Of a stretch of DNA of 64,000 bases, positions 1 through 9,208 are shown piece by piece. The stretch is taken from positions 124,001 to 188,000 of the forward strand of contig JAETNY010000003.1 in the NCBI GenBank assembly GCA_021771915.1. The letters are read 5' to 3'. The DNA comes from Bacillota bacterium. Lineage in GTDB: Bacteria > Bacillota > Dehalobacteriia > UBA4068 > UBA4997. Every line of letters begins with the position of its first letter. Positions within the stretch are counted from its first letter, which is position 1. The notes beneath the pieces are model-generated. The model did not search any database. It was given only the letters and a program-made list of their open reading frames with translations, and had not been told where the DNA came from. The position numbers were made by a program, and so were the translations under genes.

Positions 1-2898
1 CAATGATGAAGCTGAAGCATGACCACTGTTAATCACCTGCTGACAGGCTTCAATAAACAAAGGCTCAAAACGGCTTTTCGGCTGCTCCTCCGCCTCATTT
101 TCCTCCGGTTTATCCGGCTCCACCGGCAGTTCCAGATATTCCGGCTGCGCCTGGGCTTTGCAATAAGCCACCAAATCATGAATTTCCTCTTCGGTCAAAA
201 ATGCGCCCTGAACGCGCAGAGGTTTCTGCTGACCAATCGGATAATACAGCATATCACCCTTACCCAAAAGCTTTTCCGCACCTCCCATATCCAAAATTGT
301 GCGCGAGTCTATTTGCGAAGACACGGCAAAAGCAATACGCGAGGGAATATTAGCTTTAATCAGGCCGGTAATAACATCAACCGAGGGGCGCTGGGTGGCA
401 ATAACCAAATGTATACCGGCCGCCCGGGCCAGCTGTGCCAGCCGGCAGATAGAGTCCTCCACGTCCTTGGAGGCTACCATCATCAAATCCGCCAACTCGT
501 CAATCAGAACCACAATCTGCGGCATTTTCACCACATCGGGCAATTCATTATAGGTAACAAAATTCTTAACGCCGGCGTCCACAAAGACCAGATAACGCCG
601 GTCCATCTCATTAACAACCTCTTTTAAAACCTGCGCCGCCTTTTTAGCGTCTGTCACCACCGGCCGCCCCAAATGCGGCAGACCAACATAGGCCGTCATT
701 TCCACCTTTTTGGGGTCAACCATGATAAATTTAACTTCATCAGGCCGCGCTTTATATAAGATACTGCAAATCAGAGTATTCATGCAAACGCTTTTGCCGG
801 AACCAGTAGCGCCGGCCACCAGCAAATGCGGCATTTCCGCCAAATTACCCACAATGGCCTGGCCGTTAATATCAATACCCAAACCAATGCTAATTTTTGA
901 CTTGCTCTTCTGAAATTTCTCAGAACTCAAAACATCTTTGAAATAAACCGGGCTGGTTTCCTCTCTGGCCACCTCAATGCCCACCACAGGTTTACCCGGC
1001 ACCGGCGCTTCAATGCGCAAACCTCTGGCCGCCAAAGCCAGCGCAATATCGTCAGCCAGATTAACAATACGGGAAATTTTTACGCCCGGCGCCGGCTGCA
1101 ACTCATAGCGAATAATCGAGGGACCGCAAACCACCTCTACCACCTTGGTTTTAACGCCAAAGCTGGCCAGCACATTTTCCAGCCGCACGCTGTCGTCCAT
1201 AATACGCTGATTAATGCGGCTGTTTTTCACCACAATGCCGCCTTTCATCAGCGACAACGGCGGCAGCTGATAATCAACCACCCGAACCAGCTCGGTGCGC
1301 ACTGCCGGCGTTGCCTTTTCTGCGGTATGAACCTGTTGCGCCGTCTGTGCTACTGACTTGTCCTCAACTTCCGCCGGCGGCAAAATCTCGGATTCGTCTG
1401 CCGATGGTAATTCTTCCAACTCTGCCGGCCCACTCTGTCCTATGGTTTCCGGCGGCCAATTCTCATCTGTCTGCGCCGCCGGCTCCTCCTCGCTATCCAT
1501 AGCGGCGGCCGCAGCATAATCAGGCACCGGCGCCATGTTGGCCAACTCCTCATTTAAAGCCTGCACATAGCTGGAACCGGCCGGCTCGGTGCGGTCAGCA
1601 CGCACAAAATATTCTTCATCAAAAGCGGCCACGGTTTCCGTTAAGGCTTCATTAGTAACCGGCTCATTAATTTCCGCGTCGGCATAATTAATGTTATCAC
1701 TTTCCGCCGCAGCCTTTGCCACATCTTCAGTATTTTCAGCATTATCGGCATATTGCGCCGCCATAGCCGCGCCATTCAGCGCCAAATCATCAAAATCAGA
1801 AGCCAGACTATGAGCCGCCGGTTCTTCATCAACCACCGGCTCATATACCCGTGTGGGCGGCGGCGTAAACGGTACGACATTAGCATGGTTAACCACCGGA
1901 CGCGGCTGCGGCGTTTTGATAGTGGTAGTAAAGCCCTCGCGCAGGTTGGCGCGCGCATCTGTGGCGAAACGATTGCCGTCGTCAAGGCCATAAGTCAAAT
2001 TCTCGCCCAGCATATCGCCCACCGTTATCTTGTCATATTCATTACGCGGTACTTCCGCAAAGCGGCTGCCGCTATATTCCGTAATCACCGGCGGCAGAGT
2101 AACCTCCAGACGCTCGGTGTGCCAGGCCGGCGGCTCCTCGTCCGGCGCTTGCAGAGGTATGTCCTTCGCCGGGCGCTTAGGCGGCGCAGCGGCCGCTAAC
2201 GCCGCATCATCTTCTGCCTCCGACTCCGCTTTTGGCTGTTTGGGCCGACGAGTCCTTTTCAAAGCCAACAAACCTTTGCCAATAAAGCCAAAAACCTGCA
2301 TATCCGTCAGTAGCATAACCCCCAGCAGCAGAAAGGCCAAAAGAACTATGTAGCGTGCGGTTTGACTGGGCAGCCAGCAAACCAGCAAACTAACCAGAAA
2401 ACCACAAACGCTGCCGCCCTGTCCCAGCAAACCCGCTTGCCAGGCCGCCGGCACGGCTTTAATACCATCGACCAGCTGCGGCAGGTGCAAAAGCCCCACC
2501 AGCGCCAACAGGAAAAAGCAAAGCCCCGTCACCTGCCAGGTGCTTAAACGGCCATGCTTGCCGCTATATAACGAATAACCCAGATAAACCACCGCCAGCG
2601 CCAGGCAGACGTTGGCCAAGCCAGCCAGCAGGCTAATCAAAACCTGCCCCGGCGTTGGCTTTAAGCCAAACACGCCCAGCCCAATGACCGCAAACCAAAG
2701 CCCCAACATCAGCCCAAGCAGCATCAAGCCTACGCCAACCAGCCGATATTGGTTAACAGTCGGCTCCGTTGGCGTTTTTTTGGTAGATGCAGCACTTTTT
2801 TTAGCGGCTGTGCTTTTCGTACTGCTTTTTTTAGTTGTATTAGTGTTCTTTTTCGCTCCGGACTTACTGCCGGACGTCGTTTTCTTTGCCGTTGCCAT
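1..2898 (-). CDS. spoIIIE: DNA translocase FtsK/SpoIIIE (3' end beyond window)
   Basis: Hexameric membrane-anchored ATPase that pumps chromosomal DNA through the division septum, into the forespore during sporulation. The reading frame is open for 966 codons from the ATG at 2898 to the window edge. The N-terminal ~35 residues are Lys/Ser/Thr-rich, followed by about four to five membrane segments (residues ~45-185). A very long acidic, Ala/Glu-rich linker follows, and then the motor. Walker A (GATGSGKSVC) is encoded near 790-815 and Walker B (VVLIDELADLMM) near 475-515. The frame leaves the window just before the expected LQRRFRIGY-type motif of the gamma winged-helix domain, so roughly 50 residues are missing. 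The linker is longer than in Bacillus SpoIIIE (787 residues in total). It follows tepA and ylzJ, the same order as Bacillus ymfB-ylzJ-spoIIIE. Whether it serves vegetative division, sporulation or both cannot be told from sequence. Confidence 0.95.
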   Translation of the reverse strand, partial: MATAKKTTSGSKSGAKKNTNTTKKSSTKSTAAKKSAASTKKTPTEPTVNQYRLVGVGLMLLGLMLGLWFAVIGLGVFGLKPTPGQVLISLLAGLANVCLALAVVYLGYSLYSGKHGRLSTWQVTGLCFFLLALVGLLHLPQLVDGIKAVPAAWQAGLLGQGGSVCGFLVSLLVCWLPSQTARYIVLLAFLLLGVMLLTDMQVFGFIGKGLLALKRTRRPKQPKAESEAEDDAALAAAAPPKRPAKDIPLQAPDEEPPAWHTERLEVTLPPVITEYSGSRFAEVPRNEYDKITVGDMLGENLTYGLDDGNRFATDARANLREGFTTTIKTPQPRPVVNHANVVPFTPPPTRVYEPVVDEEPAAHSLASDFDDLALNGAAMAAQYADNAENTEDVAKAAAESDNINYADAEINEPVTNEALTETVAAFDEEYFVRADRTEPAGSSYVQALNEELANMAPVPDYAAAAAMDSEEEPAAQTDENWPPETIGQSGPAELEELPSADESEILPPAEVEDKSVAQTAQQVHTAEKATPAVRTELVRVVDYQLPPLSLMKGGIVVKNSRINQRIMDDSVRLENVLASFGVKTKVVEVVCGPSIIRYELQPAPGVKISRIVNLADDIALALAARGLRIEAPVPGKPVVGIEVAREETSPVYFKDVLSSEKFQKSKSKISIGLGIDINGQAIVGNLAEMPHLLVAGATGSGKSVCMNTLICSILYKARPDEVKFIMVDPKKVEMTAYVGLPHLGRPVVTDAKKAAQVLKEVVNEMDRRYLVFVDAGVKNFVTYNELPDVVKMPQIVVLIDELADLMMVASKDVEDSICRLAQLARAAGIHLVIATQRPSVDVITGLIKANIPSRIAFAVSSQIDSRTILDMGGAEKLLGKGDMLYYPIGQQKPLRVQGAFLTEEEIHDLVAYCKAQAQPEYLELPVEPDKPEENEAEEQPKSRFEPLFIEACQQVINSGHASASSL

Positions 2899-3055
2899 CA
2901 GTATCTTATATCCTTACACCCAAACATTAACGAAACTATTCCTATAAAATCACAAACATTTTTCCTACCCCGGTCAGCACCTGAAATCAGCCCGGAAGCG
3001 TTTAGGTAAAACTATACTAACTTTTCTTAATTCGGCAAAAATAGCAATAATCCTT

Positions 3056-3271
3056 TTATTTGCTTAAGAAAATTCTGCGTCCCGGCTGCAAATTCCTTTG
3101 CATAAAATGTTTGGGGTTGGTGCTGCAAACAGTTTCCAAACCAAAACTGCCATCTGTCAGCCGGCGCAGGCGACAGGGGCAGCTTTCCAGTTCATAATCC
3201 AACAGCTGCAAATCATCTCGCTGCTCAAAACCATTAAAAACCACGTCCGTGGGAATTATTGACCAAAGCAT
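3056..3271 (-). CDS. ylzJ: YlzJ-like small protein
   Basis: A 71-residue protein of unknown function. The opening (MLWSIIPTDVVF), the central PCRLRRL stretch and its place between the ClpP-like tepA gene and spoIIIE match the YlzJ-like family of sporulating Bacillota. No membrane segment or signal peptide is visible. The start is well supported: AAGGAGG lies 8 nt upstream of the ATG. It begins 33 nt after the tepA stop, so the two are almost certainly cotranscribed; spoIIIE follows after 157 nt. The family assignment rests on short sequence plus synteny. Confidence 0.75.
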   Translation of the reverse strand: MLWSIIPTDVVFNGFEQRDDLQLLDYELESCPCRLRRLTDGSFGLETVCSTNPKHFMQRNLQPGRRIFLSK

Positions 3272-3304
3272 CTGCCAAACCTCCTTATCATTGCCGCCGT
3301 GCCG

Positions 3305-4072
3305 CTATTGAGCCTCGTCTATCATTGCATGAAGAGAGGCCAGCGCTTCCGCCAGACCGCCAATCTCGTCAATCAAACCGCACTTAACCGCATCTTCGCC
3401 GGCCAAAACCGTACCAATATCACGCGCCAATTCGCCCGTGTTCATCATATAACTGCGCATCTGACGGTCAGAAATATTGGAGTGCGCTGTCACAAAACCA
3501 ATCACCCTGTCCTGCATACGCTCCAGATAATCAAAACTCTGCTGCACGCCCAAAACCTGCCCGGTCATACGGATTGGATGAATAGTCATCGTAGCTGTGG
3601 AGGCAATAAAGGAGCGCCGGGCGGAAACAGCAATCGGCACGCCAATGCTATGACCGCCGCCCAAAACCAATGATACCACCGGCTTGCGCATGCTGGCCAT
3701 CATCTCGGCCAGCGCCAGGCCAGCCTCCACATCGCCGCCCACCGTGTTGAGAATTACCAGCAGACCCTTAATCTCCGGGCTTTCCTCCACCGCCACCAGC
3801 TGCGGAATAACATGCTCATATTTGGTGGTTTTGTTCTGCGGCGGCATAACCAAATGCCCCTCCACCTGGCCGATAATCGTCAGCACATGAATATCGCTGT
3901 TCATATCCGGTACGTCCGTAGCGCCAAGTTCGTCAACCACCTTGGAGCGGTCCACATTATCCGCTTCATTACCACCGGTGCGCTCGCCCTCGTTGGGGTC
4001 CTGCGGCTCGGTCGGGTCGCTGGGAATAATTTCTTTATTATTATAATTTCGGCGTTTTGCGTCTTTAAACAT
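3305..4072 (-). CDS. tepA: ClpP-family serine protease TepA (translocation-enhancing protein)
   Basis: A 255-residue ClpP-fold protein of the TepA/YmfB branch. The first ~60 residues are hydrophilic and probably disordered. The ClpP-like core follows: the nucleophile is in GGGHSIGVP (Ser142) and the probable catalytic His is in TIHPIRM (His165). This branch acts without a Clp ATPase partner that can be read from sequence; in Bacillus it has been linked to protein secretion and to degradation of small acid-soluble spore proteins (family knowledge). The start has AAGGAG 6 nt upstream. A probable promoter lies at 4104-4133, after the RNase J terminator, so tepA-ylzJ-spoIIIE form their own unit. 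Confidence 0.88.
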   Translation of the reverse strand: MFKDAKRRNYNNKEIIPSDPTEPQDPNEGERTGGNEADNVDRSKVVDELGATDVPDMNSDIHVLTIIGQVEGHLVMPPQNKTTKYEHVIPQLVAVEESPEIKGLLVILNTVGGDVEAGLALAEMMASMRKPVVSLVLGGGHSIGVPIAVSARRSFIASTATMTIHPIRMTGQVLGVQQSFDYLERMQDRVIGFVTAHSNISDRQMRSYMMNTGELARDIGTVLAGEDAVKCGLIDEIGGLAEALASLHAMIDEAQ

Positions 4073-4103
4073 AATGTTCTCCTTTTTTATATTTTCATTT
4101 TTG

Positions 4104-4133
4104 TTTATAATATTTTAACCCAAACTGCCGCAA
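4104..4133 (-). promoter_or_regulatory. Probable vegetative promoter of tepA-ylzJ-spoIIIE
   Basis: Read on the minus strand: TTGCGG (-35), 18-nt spacer, TATAAA (-10), ending about 30 nt before the tepA ATG. It lies just after the RNase J terminator, where a new promoter is expected. The -35 is a weak match. Confidence 0.45.
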
Positions 4134-4138
4134 AATAT

Positions 4139-4172
4139 AAAAGCTGAACCCAATTTTTATGGGTTCAGCTTT
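4139..4172 (-). terminator. Rho-independent terminator after the RNase J gene
   Basis: A 12-bp stem (AAAGCTGAACCC pairing with GGGTTCAGCTTT) with a 9-nt A/T loop, followed on the minus strand by a T-rich tract (TTTTATATTTT). It begins about 28 nt after the RNase J stop. Confidence 0.85.
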
Positions 4173-4199
4173 AAATTCAAGTTTTTTTATTAAATTGAC

Positions 4200-6230
4200 T
4201 TAAATTTCGTTAATAATCGGCACAATTATTGGTTTGCGCCCCGTGCGCTCCGCACAAAGCCGGGAAATTGTATTTTTAATGCTGGTTTTCAGCGCCGCCT
4301 GATTATAATCGCGCTCCATCATAGATTCAACCACGCGCACAATACGCTTTTCCGCTTCCCGGAAAATTGTATCGTTACCCTTTTCATAAACAAAACCGCG
4401 CGAGAAAATATAAGGCATATTATGCAAGCGTCTGGTTTCACGATTAATAACCACACTGGCAATCACAATACCGTCATTGGAAAGCTGCTTGCGGTCTTTC
4501 AAAACCGTGGTGCCCACATCTCCGATACCGCGGCCGTCAATCAGCGTCTGGCCGGCATGCACCGCTCCGGAAATCCGGCCGCTGCGCGCAGATAATTCCA
4601 GCACCTGGCCGTTCTCCATAATAAAGATGTTTTTCGACGCCACACCCATGCTGGTCGCCAGCTTGCCATGCTCACAAAGCATGCGATACTCGCCATGCAC
4701 TGGCATAAAGAAACGCGGACGCACCAAATTGAAGAGCAGCTTCAAATCCTCCTGGCTGGCATGACCGGAAACATGCAAACCCATGCCGCGGCCATAGGCC
4801 ACGTCAACATTTTGGTGATAGAGGTTGTCCACCGTTTTGGAAATCATTTTTTCATTACCCGGAATGGGATTGGCAGAAATCACCACCAAATCGCCGGTAC
4901 GCAGCTGCACCTGACGATGCTCCCCCTGCGACATGCGCGTCAGCCCGGCCAGAGTTTCGCCCTGACTGCCGGTGGTCAAAATCGCCAGCTTGCGGTCTGG
5001 GAATTTTCGGATATCATTAATATCAATAAAGGTGTTGGCCTTAACTTTCAAATAACCCAACTCATTGGCAATCCCAACCACATTATTCATACCGCGCCCC
5101 ACCACGGCCACTTTGCGCCCCGTGCGCTCCGCAGCCCAAATGGCCTGCTGGATACGATGAACATTAGAAGCAAAGGTGGTGACGATAACCCGTCCGGTGG
5201 CGTTCAGGAAGATATTTTCCAAAGCCGGCCCCACACTTTTTTCCGAGGCCGTAAAACCCGGACGCTCCACATTGGTGCTGTCTGCCATCAACAGCAGCAC
5301 GCCCTGCTGACCCAGTTCAGAAATACGGTTTAAATCCATAAACTGATTATCAATCGGCGACATATCAATTTTAAAATCGCCGGTATGCAGGCACACGCCC
5401 ACCGGTGTATGCAGCGCCAGCGCCATGGAATCCGGAATACTATGCGAAACGTGAATAAATTCCACCTTAAACGGCCCAGCCGTGATGGTATCGCCGGCAT
5501 TTACCTCATGCAGATTATTGGCGCTGATATTATGCTCCTTAAGTTTGCCGCGCAGCAGCCCCAAAGTCAGACGGCTGCCGTAAACCGGAACCTTCAAATC
5601 CTTCATCACATAAGGCAATGCGCCGATATGGTCCTCATGACCATGCGTTACAAAAATACCGCGCACCATGCTTTTATTTTCCAGCAGATAGCTGTAATCA
5701 GGAATAACCAAATCAATGCCCAACTGTTCTTCATCGGGGAAAGTCATGCCGCTGTCAACCACAATAATGTTATTACCAAATTTAAACGCGGTCATGTTCT
5801 TGCCAACTTCACCCAAACCGCCCAGCGGAATAATCGCCAGTTTCTGCCGACCAGCTGACGGCTCCTTTTTTGCGGCGGGCTCCCTGCCCTCTTTGCCGCC
5901 GGCTGTGTTCAGCTTACGCTCGTCCGTCCGCGGCCGATTAACGGTTCTGGTGGTACTGCGACGATTGCCGCTGCCAAAATTGCTCTGAGAACTAACGCTG
6001 CGCGCTCTGCCGGACCTGGCCGGCGTTGCCGCAGGTGCTTCTGCCGCCGCAGCACTCGCTGCTTTTGACGGCGCAGCCGCTTCCGGGCGTTCTGGCGCTG
6101 ATGTATCCTTTTTAGCCGCGCGTTTGGCGCTTCTGGCTAAATTTTTAATTACATCAGCCGCGGCACTGCGCAGACTCACATTTTCTGAGCCGGCTTGCCC
6201 TTTGGCAGCTGTAAAATTATCCTTGTCCAT
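4200..6230 (-). CDS. rnj: Ribonuclease J
   Basis: Metallo-beta-lactamase/beta-CASP ribonuclease with 5'-3' exonuclease and endonuclease activity in mRNA decay and rRNA maturation. From the chosen start the protein has 676 residues. The catalytic part begins near residue 128 (KLAIIPLGGLGEVGKNM) and carries the metal motif THGHEDHIG, the GDFKID Asp and a beta-CASP region with PVHGEY. The first ~127 residues are an added Ala/Ser/Arg-rich, probably disordered tail, longer than in Bacillus RNase J1/J2 (~555 residues). The ATG at 6230 is preferred over a start 9 codons upstream because AAGGAG lies 7 nt before it. A GC-rich hairpin (6246-6269) sits immediately upstream of the ribosome binding site. 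Neighbours are dapA and tepA, as in the Bacillus ymfA locus. Confidence 0.93.
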   Translation of the reverse strand: MDKDNFTAAKGQAGSENVSLRSAAADVIKNLARSAKRAAKKDTSAPERPEAAAPSKAASAAAAEAPAATPARSGRARSVSSQSNFGSGNRRSTTRTVNRPRTDERKLNTAGGKEGREPAAKKEPSAGRQKLAIIPLGGLGEVGKNMTAFKFGNNIIVVDSGMTFPDEEQLGIDLVIPDYSYLLENKSMVRGIFVTHGHEDHIGALPYVMKDLKVPVYGSRLTLGLLRGKLKEHNISANNLHEVNAGDTITAGPFKVEFIHVSHSIPDSMALALHTPVGVCLHTGDFKIDMSPIDNQFMDLNRISELGQQGVLLLMADSTNVERPGFTASEKSVGPALENIFLNATGRVIVTTFASNVHRIQQAIWAAERTGRKVAVVGRGMNNVVGIANELGYLKVKANTFIDINDIRKFPDRKLAILTTGSQGETLAGLTRMSQGEHRQVQLRTGDLVVISANPIPGNEKMISKTVDNLYHQNVDVAYGRGMGLHVSGHASQEDLKLLFNLVRPRFFMPVHGEYRMLCEHGKLATSMGVASKNIFIMENGQVLELSARSGRISGAVHAGQTLIDGRGIGDVGTTVLKDRKQLSNDGIVIASVVINRETRRLHNMPYIFSRGFVYEKGNDTIFREAEKRIVRVVESMMERDYNQAALKTSIKNTISRLCAERTGRKPIIVPIINEI

Positions 6231-6245
6231 AATCACACTCCTTAC

Positions 6246-6269
6246 GCCCCACGCCAAAAGGCATGGGGC
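6246..6269 (-). other. Hairpin in the RNase J mRNA leader
   Basis: GCCCCACGCC pairs with GGCATGGGGC (one mismatch) around an AAAA loop. On the minus strand it is followed directly by GTAAGGAG, the ribosome binding site of RNase J, with no T-run, so it is a leader hairpin rather than a terminator for this direction. It could protect the transcript 5' end or mediate autoregulation (inference). Confidence 0.6.
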
Positions 6270-6406
6270 TTTAATTTAATTTATTATATTATTTATAATA
6301 ATTATATAATAATTATTGTTAGTCCAGTTTTATTGCAATACCTAATTATATTATAGCCATAAAAAGGCAGTTTATAAGCAATTTGCCAGCAATCAGCCGC
6401 CTTATT

Positions 6407-7288
6407 TTACAGCAGGTTATATTTTTGCAGCATTGCCTGCAATTCCGCCAATTCCGCGGCAGAGGGCGGCGCCAAAGGCAGACGGCAATCGCCCATTTCC
6501 CAGCCCAGCAAATTCAGACAGGACTTAACCGGCACCGGGTTGGTGGTAATAAACAGCTTCTTAAACAGTTCAAAATATTGCAAATGCATTTGCCGCGCCG
6601 CCACGACATCGCCCTGTTGATACAACTCAATCATCTGGGCAATCTGACTGCCAATCAAATGCGAGGCCACGCTGATAACCCCGGCGCCACCCACCGAAAC
6701 AATCGGCAGCGTCAGCGAATCATCACCGGAATAAACGGCAAAATCCGCCGGCAGCATGCTGACCAACGCGCTAACCGAGTCCAAACTGCCGGTTGCGTCC
6801 TTAATCGCCACAATGTTTGGGCAGTCCTGCGCCAGACGCAGCACTGTTTCCGGCTGAATATTCACGCTGGTGCGCCCTGGTATATTATAAAGGATAATCG
6901 GAATATCCGCACTGGCGGCAATTTTGGCAAAATGCCGATACAAACCTTCCTGCGAAGGCTTATTATAATAAGGCGCCACCGCCAGCAGGGCATCGGCCCC
7001 TGCTTTCTGCGCCTTTTTTGCCACCTCACAGGAAAAGGCTGTTTCATTATCCGTTGTTCCCAAAATCAGACGGCCAGCATCACCGACGGCCTCTTTTGCC
7101 GCCGCCCAAAGGCTGGCGCGCTCGGCCGGCGTCAGGCAGGGGCTTTCCCCCGTTGTGCCGCAAATCAAAACCCCGTCTGAGCCGTTGGCCAAAAGGTGTT
7201 TAGCCAGCTTTTGAACTTTGGCATAATCAACCTCGCCCACGGCGTCATAGGGAGTTACCATTGCTGTCAGAACCTTGCCAAAAAACAT
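6407..7288 (-). CDS. dapA: 4-hydroxy-tetrahydrodipicolinate synthase
   Basis: Condenses pyruvate with aspartate semialdehyde, the first committed step to diaminopimelate, lysine and dipicolinate. The 293-residue length is normal for the family. Visible landmarks are the CGTTGESP phosphate/substrate loop, YNIPGRT with the catalytic Tyr, and the Schiff-base Lys in VAIKDATGS. The start has AAGGAG a short distance upstream. It lies 35 nt after the asd stop and is surely cotranscribed with it. Here its product feeds both cell wall DAP (via dapB) and spore dipicolinate (via dpaA/dpaB). Confidence 0.96.
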   Translation of the reverse strand: MFFGKVLTAMVTPYDAVGEVDYAKVQKLAKHLLANGSDGVLICGTTGESPCLTPAERASLWAAAKEAVGDAGRLILGTTDNETAFSCEVAKKAQKAGADALLAVAPYYNKPSQEGLYRHFAKIAASADIPIILYNIPGRTSVNIQPETVLRLAQDCPNIVAIKDATGSLDSVSALVSMLPADFAVYSGDDSLTLPIVSVGGAGVISVASHLIGSQIAQMIELYQQGDVVAARQMHLQYFELFKKLFITTNPVPVKSCLNLLGWEMGDCRLPLAPPSAAELAELQAMLQKYNLL

Positions 7289-7323
7289 ATTTTATCAGCT
7301 CCTTAAATGGGTTATATTCTATA

Positions 7324-8349
7324 TTATATCAAATTTTCCTGTACCAACAGCTGCGCAATCTGCACGGCATTAGTCGCCGCGCCCTTGCGTATCTGGTCGG
7401 CCACTACAAACATGGAAAGACCATTCTCCACAGAAATATCCTTGCGGATACGCCCAACATAAACTTCGTCAGTATCAGAAGTATAAAGCGGCATCGGATA
7501 AAGGTTGCTGGTCGGGTCGTCCTGAATGATAATACCCGGCGCTGCGGCCAGAATTTGACGCGCCTCCGCTGCCGTCACCGGCTTTTCAGTTTCAATATGA
7601 ATAGCCTCTGCATGGCTGCGGAACACCGGCACGCGCACCGCCGTAGCGGAAAGTTTAATGTTCTCATCATGCAGCATTTTCTGGGTTTCCCAAGTCATCT
7701 TCATTTCTTCCTTGGTATAATCATTATCCAGGAAAATGTCAATATGCGGAATAAGATTGCAGGCAATCTGGTGCTGGAAAGTGGCTGGCTGCGGCTTGCG
7801 GCCGGCCGCCACGTCCTGAATTTGCGCCTCCAGCTCGTCTAAACCCTCTTTGCCGGCGCCGGATACCGCCTGATATGTAGCCACCACAACACGCTTCAGA
7901 CCAAAATTATCATAGATAGGCTTCAGCGCAACTACCATCTGAATAGTGGAGCAGTTGGGGTTGGCAATAATACCTTTATGCCAGCGCACATCTTCCGGGT
8001 TAACCTCCGGCACCACCAACGGTACTTCCGGGTCATAACGGAAAGTGCTGCTATTATCAATGCAGACAGCGCCGCGTTTCACAGCCTCCGGCGCCAGTGT
8101 TTTGCTGATATTGCCGCCGGCAAAAAGTACAATATCCACACCCTCAAAGGCCTTCGGCCGCGCTTCATGCACGGTATAGGTCTGCCCCTGCCAGTCGATG
8201 GTTTTGCCCTCGGAACGCGCCGACGCCAGCAAAATCAGATTACCAACCGGGAACTGGCGCTCTGCCAGAACTTTTAAAAGCTGCGCCCCAACTGCACCGG
8301 TTGCGCCCACAATCGCTACATTATATTTTTTTGCATTAGACTTTTCCAA
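7324..8349 (-). CDS. asd: Aspartate-semialdehyde dehydrogenase
   Basis: Reduces beta-aspartyl phosphate to aspartate semialdehyde with NADPH. The 341-residue protein starts with a Rossmann nucleotide-binding motif (VAIVGATGAVG), has the catalytic Cys in NPNCSTIQ and the active-site His in RSHAEAIH. GGAGG precedes the ATG. It is followed at 35 nt by dapA. In Bacillus an aspartokinase gene (dapG) lies between asd and dapA; none is present here. A possible separate promoter lies at 8436-8464. Confidence 0.96.
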   Translation of the reverse strand: MEKSNAKKYNVAIVGATGAVGAQLLKVLAERQFPVGNLILLASARSEGKTIDWQGQTYTVHEARPKAFEGVDIVLFAGGNISKTLAPEAVKRGAVCIDNSSTFRYDPEVPLVVPEVNPEDVRWHKGIIANPNCSTIQMVVALKPIYDNFGLKRVVVATYQAVSGAGKEGLDELEAQIQDVAAGRKPQPATFQHQIACNLIPHIDIFLDNDYTKEEMKMTWETQKMLHDENIKLSATAVRVPVFRSHAEAIHIETEKPVTAAEARQILAAAPGIIIQDDPTSNLYPMPLYTSDTDEVYVGRIRKDISVENGLSMFVVADQIRKGAATNAVQIAQLLVQENLI

Positions 8350-8435
8350 TTTATGTTTCCTCCAAAAAATCCAGGTAAATGCCGCCGCTGTTTAACCAAC
8401 GCTGCCAGGCCTGAAAATAAATTATAATACATTTT

Positions 8436-8464
8436 ATTTTACCATTTTTTATACTACATTGCAA
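8436..8464 (-). promoter_or_regulatory. Possible promoter of asd-dapA
   Basis: On the minus strand TTGCAA, 17-nt spacer, TAAAAT, inside the 164-nt gap between dpaB and asd. It would let the general lysine/DAP genes be made in vegetative cells independently of the sporulation-type promoter of dpaA. The match is moderate in an A/T-rich stretch. Confidence 0.4.
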
Positions 8465-8513
8465 CTATATTTTTTAGGATTTTTTAAGATAAATGACGGC
8501 AAGCCGGCCGGCT

Positions 8514-9185
8514 TTAATATTCACGCAGCAACGGCTGCAACTGCCGCCCCTGCAAGGCCGCCGCCAGCGCTGGCAACAGCAGTTTTTCATCAAAAATCAG
8601 AGAATTGGGCTTCTTTATCGGGTCGTCTTGCCCCAACGGCACAAAATATACATTTTTGGCGTTCAAAAGCAGACCCAGATTTTTGGCGTTCAATCCCAAC
8701 GCATCATTAGAAGCCAGCGCAATCAACAACGGCTTTTCATTACGCAGATGCGCCTTGGCCGCCATCGACACCGGCCCGTCGGTAATGCCCAGCGCCAAAC
8801 GGGCCAGCGTGTTGCCGGTGCAGGGCGCCAGCATCATTACGTCCAGCGGCGCAAGCGGACCAATCGGCTCCGCCTCCGGGATAGTGGTTATCGGCTTGCG
8901 CACAACCGCTCCCATACCGTCCAACGCCGCGCGCCACTCTGCCGCCGGGCCGAATTTACTGTCTAGCTTCTGCACATTTTCAGATAACACCGGCCAAATC
9001 TCCACCCCGGGCAATTCAGACAACACCGCCAATTCATGCAGCACCTTGCGCATTGTACAAAATGAACCGCAAAGCCCCACGCCGATGGTCTTGCCGGCCA
9101 AAGCCTGCGGCCACTCCACCGCAGTCTGACTAATTTCATTCTGGTTTAGCATTTCACTTTTTTCTTTTATATTAAAAATAGTCAT
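8514..9185 (-). CDS. dpaB: Dipicolinate synthase subunit B
   Basis: Flavoprotein-like subunit (SpoVFB) of dipicolinate synthase, which makes the spore-core compound dipicolinic acid from dihydrodipicolinate. It has 223 residues. The flavin-binding-type segment GKTIGVGLCGSFCTM near residue 32 and the region DVMMLAPCTGNTLARLA are characteristic. The ATG at 9185 is supported by AAAGGCGGTG just upstream; a later ATG (MLNQN) would give a more usual N-terminus, so the first 11 residues are uncertain. It lies 23 nt after dpaA, forming a two-gene unit expected to be mother-cell specific. Confidence 0.93.
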   Translation of the reverse strand: MTIFNIKEKSEMLNQNEISQTAVEWPQALAGKTIGVGLCGSFCTMRKVLHELAVLSELPGVEIWPVLSENVQKLDSKFGPAAEWRAALDGMGAVVRKPITTIPEAEPIGPLAPLDVMMLAPCTGNTLARLALGITDGPVSMAAKAHLRNEKPLLIALASNDALGLNAKNLGLLLNAKNVYFVPLGQDDPIKKPNSLIFDEKLLLPALAAALQGRQLQPLLREY

Positions 9186-9208
9186 AAATTCACCGCCTTT
9201 CTTGCAAG

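Noticed and set aside
4668-5333. Long plus-strand open frames inside the RNase J, DapA, ileS and hppA genes
   Set aside because: They are on the opposite strand of strongly recognised genes, lack ribosome binding sites, and have the His/Arg/Gln-rich composition typical of antisense shadows.
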